Assembly (NCBI RefSeq): GCF_009909185.1
Contig: NZ_JAAAMV010000019.1
Span: 1 to 64,000 of the forward strand
Direction: 5' to 3'
DNA: 64,000 nucleotides
From: Paenibacillus glycinis
GTDB lineage: Bacteria; Bacillota; Bacilli; Paenibacillales; Paenibacillaceae
Part shown: piece by piece, positions 62,417 to 64,000 of the stretch
Layout of the letters: each line of letters opens with the position of its first letter
How positions within the stretch are numbered: position 1 is the stretch's first letter
Program-made: the position numbers and the translations under genes
Notes under the pieces: model-generated
The model's input: only the letters and a program-made list of their open reading frames with translations
What the model was told of the DNA's origin: nothing
Database searches by the model: none

Positions 62417-63169
62417 TCACCCTTTCAGCACGTAGTCTTGAAGCAGCCGCGCGACCGCGTCCTCTTCGTTCGTGACGTTGACGACGTCCGCGGCGGCCTT
62501 CACCTCGTCCTGCGCGTTGCCCATCGCGACGCCAAGGCCGGCCTCGCGGATCATCGCGATGTCGTTCAAGCTGTCGCCCATGGCCGCCACTTGGGACATG
62601 TCGATGCCGAGCAGCTTGCATACCTCCCGGATCGCGGCGGCCTTCGTTACGCCCGCCGGATTCATCTCCAGGTTGGTCGGCGAGGAGTTCGTGATTTCCA
62701 GGCCGCCCCAGGAAGAGGTTTCCGCCAGAATCGCGCTGAGCATCGGCGCGTCCTCCGTGAAATACCCGAACTTCAGCCAATGCTGGGATTCGAAATCCCC
62801 GCCGATCTCGCGCCAGTTTTCTTTGTTGTACACGCCCATCGTCGAGTACGCCCAGTACCAGCATTCCTCGTGCCGAAGCGCGAGCTCGTGCAGCCGCTTC
62901 ATCATCGCGACGGACATCAGCGTCCGCTCGTGCAGCACCTGCGGCCGCGACCAGATCTCCCCGCCGTTAACGGTGATCATCGGCGTCTCCAAGCCCAGCT
63001 GTTCCGCGTACGGCAGCGCGCTCTGATAACCGCGCCCCGTCGCGAAGCTGACGACGATGCCCGCCTCCGTTGCCTTCCGAATCCATTTTGCGTTCTCTTT
63101 GCTGACTTCCTGCCGGTCGTTGAGCAGCGTTCCGTCCATGTCCAGTGCGACGAATTTAATTGATCCCAT
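62417..63169 (-). CDS. HAD-superfamily Cof-type phosphatase
   Basis: This 250-residue HAD hydrolase has motif I DMDGTLLND (10-18), motif II SFATGRGYQ, motif III Lys in GVTKAAAI and motif IV MGDSLNDIAMI. The large C2 cap between about 85 and 180 marks the Cof/YkrA class, which acts on sugar phosphates, FMN or other small phosphates. AAGGAGG lies 5 bases before ATG 63169. It is the first gene of a four-gene operon. Confidence 0.93.
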   Translation of the reverse strand: MGSIKFVALDMDGTLLNDRQEVSKENAKWIRKATEAGIVVSFATGRGYQSALPYAEQLGLETPMITVNGGEIWSRPQVLHERTLMSVAMMKRLHELALRHEECWYWAYSTMGVYNKENWREIGGDFESQHWLKFGYFTEDAPMLSAILAETSSWGGLEITNSSPTNLEMNPAGVTKAAAIREVCKLLGIDMSQVAAMGDSLNDIAMIREAGLGVAMGNAQDEVKAAADVVNVTNEEDAVARLLQDYVLKG

Positions 63170-63261
63170 GTTGGCCTCCTTGCCCAAGCTGCGCCTGCGG
63201 CAGCTCACTAAGAGCAATTTTAGCACAGAATAAGGAGAATCCAAACCCGCGGAACGACAAA

Positions 63262-63284
63262 AAGGCCGCGAAGCGCGGCCCGTT
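63262..63284 (-). terminator. Terminator after the 28-codon ORF
   Basis: GGCCGCG / CGCGGCC is followed on the minus strand by TTTTTG. It marks the end of a short transcript from the right. Confidence 0.65.
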
Positions 63285-63375
63285 TCCTATCCCAATGGAT
63301 CGGCGCTTGGCGGCGCGCGATCCGATCATGATCATGCAGCGTGTGGAGAATGAAGCATTCATGCGTCATTAGCCG

Positions 63376-63462
63376 TTATGCGACCAAAACCGTTCCGGCC
63401 AGAAACAGCACGGCATACAGGAAGCGGCGAATGGACGAATGCTTCCGCGATCTTCTCCGCAT
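63376..63462 (-). CDS. Possible 28-aa membrane peptide
   Basis: GAGGAGGGG lies 6-7 bases before ATG 63462. The peptide is a basic start (MRRRSRKHSSIRR) plus one hydrophobic helix (FLYAVLFLAGTVLVA). It has its own downstream terminator, and the region between the PBP terminator and the HAD gene holds nothing else. I recognise no family; the basic-then-helix layout is common in small membrane proteins. Confidence 0.45.
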   Translation of the reverse strand: MRRRSRKHSSIRRFLYAVLFLAGTVLVA

Positions 63463-63563
63463 GGGGATCCCCTCCTCGGTTCGCGTTCTAGTTTAACTTA
63501 TGCAAAAATTTTTCCTTTGTGCAACAATCGGACACGCGCTCGCCCGTTTTCGACCGCTTAACA

Positions 63564-63608
63564 CAAAAAAGCACCCGGGACGGCTATTTCCGTCACCGGG
63601 ATGCTTGA
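63564..63608 (-). terminator. Terminator of the PBP gene
   Basis: AAGCATCCCGGTGACGG / CCGTCCCGGGTGCTT is followed on the minus strand by six T. Confidence 0.85.
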
Positions 63609-63650
63609 TTGCCGCGATCGAGCCTTGCGTTACGGTGCCACGGCGGCGTG

Positions 63651-64000
63651 CTATTGCGTTTTTTCGACGGCATTCCCCGTCGGCGGCGATTTCTTCGGCA
63701 CGCCGTTCAAGCCGATGTATTGGTCGTACGCATCGAGTATTTTGCGCGCGACCGGCGCGGCGCCGTCGGCGCCGAAGCCGCCTTCCGGTATGACGACCGC
63801 GACGGAGATGACGGGATCCTCGGCCGGAGCAGATGCGATGAATACCGAATTCTCTACGGTTTTGCCGCTGACCTGCTGCTGGGACGTTCCGGTTTTGCGG
63901 AGCACCTTGTACGGCGCGTTATTGAACTCCTTCACGCTTACCTTGAGCATGCCGGTCTCGATTTCTTTCCAATACGCATCCGGGAATTTGATCGTGCCGA
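63651..64000 (-). CDS. Penicillin-binding protein, C-terminal part (partial)
   Basis: Only the last 115 or so codons lie in the window; the gene continues past 64000. The transpeptidase KTG box is present as LRKTGTSQQQ, followed by FIASAPAEDPVISVAVVIPE and a Pro/Lys tail. This fits the end of a class B PBP (PBP2/SpoVD-like). The start, the SxxK serine and any membrane anchor are outside the window, so the subclass cannot be decided. Confidence 0.85.
   Translation of the reverse strand, partial: GTIKFPDAYWKEIETGMLKVSVKEFNNAPYKVLRKTGTSQQQVSGKTVENSVFIASAPAEDPVISVAVVIPEGGFGADGAAPVARKILDAYDQYIGLNGVPKKSPPTGNAVEKTQ

Noticed and set aside
63156-63362. A 68-codon minus-strand frame before the HAD gene
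   Set aside because: It runs through a terminator hairpin into the HAD gene leader and has no ribosome-binding site.

Overview
The window looks like a chromosomal segment of a spore-forming, GC-rich Firmicute of the Paenibacillaceae (Paenibacillus or Cohnella type). This is inferred from Bacillus-type Shine-Dalgarno sites and sigma-A promoters, spore-former genes (Sda, a YheC/YheD coat protein, a SpoVB/YtgP-type flippase), an SLH-domain wall protein, a SAM-I riboswitch over a metA-metI-metC operon, and menaquinone made by the futalosine route (MqnC, MqnE). I see no rRNA, tRNA, insertion sequence, prophage or CRISPR array.

Layout. 0-6.5 kb: a membrane diguanylate cyclase, mqnC, and the metA-metI-metC operon behind an S-box leader. 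6.5-15 kb: corA, a DUF457 protein, a UMF1-type transporter, a LysR regulator with a PHP phosphatase, a DMT transporter overlapping a DUF695/RraB-like gene, and an HxlR regulator facing a DoxX protein. 15-19.6 kb: the sdhCAB operon, with an elaborate 3' hairpin array, and a divergent LysR gene. 19.9-25.5 kb: a CPBP protease, uvrC, yqzM, and an rsgA-type GTPase behind a leader peptide and two tandem terminators. 25.6-31.4 kb: a sulfate-uptake locus (sbp-cysT-cysW-cysA-yezD) diverging from a second sbp that has its own leader ORF. 31.5-37.1 kb: a double-domain secreted nucleotidase and an SLH protein. 37.2-39.8 kb: dnaB and dnaI.

40-53 kb is a respiratory and Fe-S/heme neighbourhood resembling the yui/yum/yut region of Bacillus: yuiB, hemQ, ndh, ferredoxin-NADP reductase, a second NDH-2, an IscA-like protein, a NifU-like protein, YuzB and mqnE. 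Inserted in it are sda (47 codons) with a DnaA-box cluster, and an Agr-like operon. 53-57 kb: the ctaA-ubiD-HEPN-SDR operon. 57-64 kb: a thioredoxin, a stalk-domain lipoprotein, the HAD-DUF456-ThuA-flippase operon, and the 3' end of a penicillin-binding protein gene.

The most unusual locus is at 46.1-47.8 kb. Four tightly packed genes encode an AgrC-like membrane sensor with no kinase domain, AgrB, a 42-residue AgrD-type precursor with a predicted Ser lactone ring, and a lone LytTR DNA-binding protein. It reads as a quorum-sensing circuit without a histidine kinase. Two other loci stand out as probable undescribed attenuators: the leader of the rsgA-type gene, and the leader of the second sulfate-binding protein gene.
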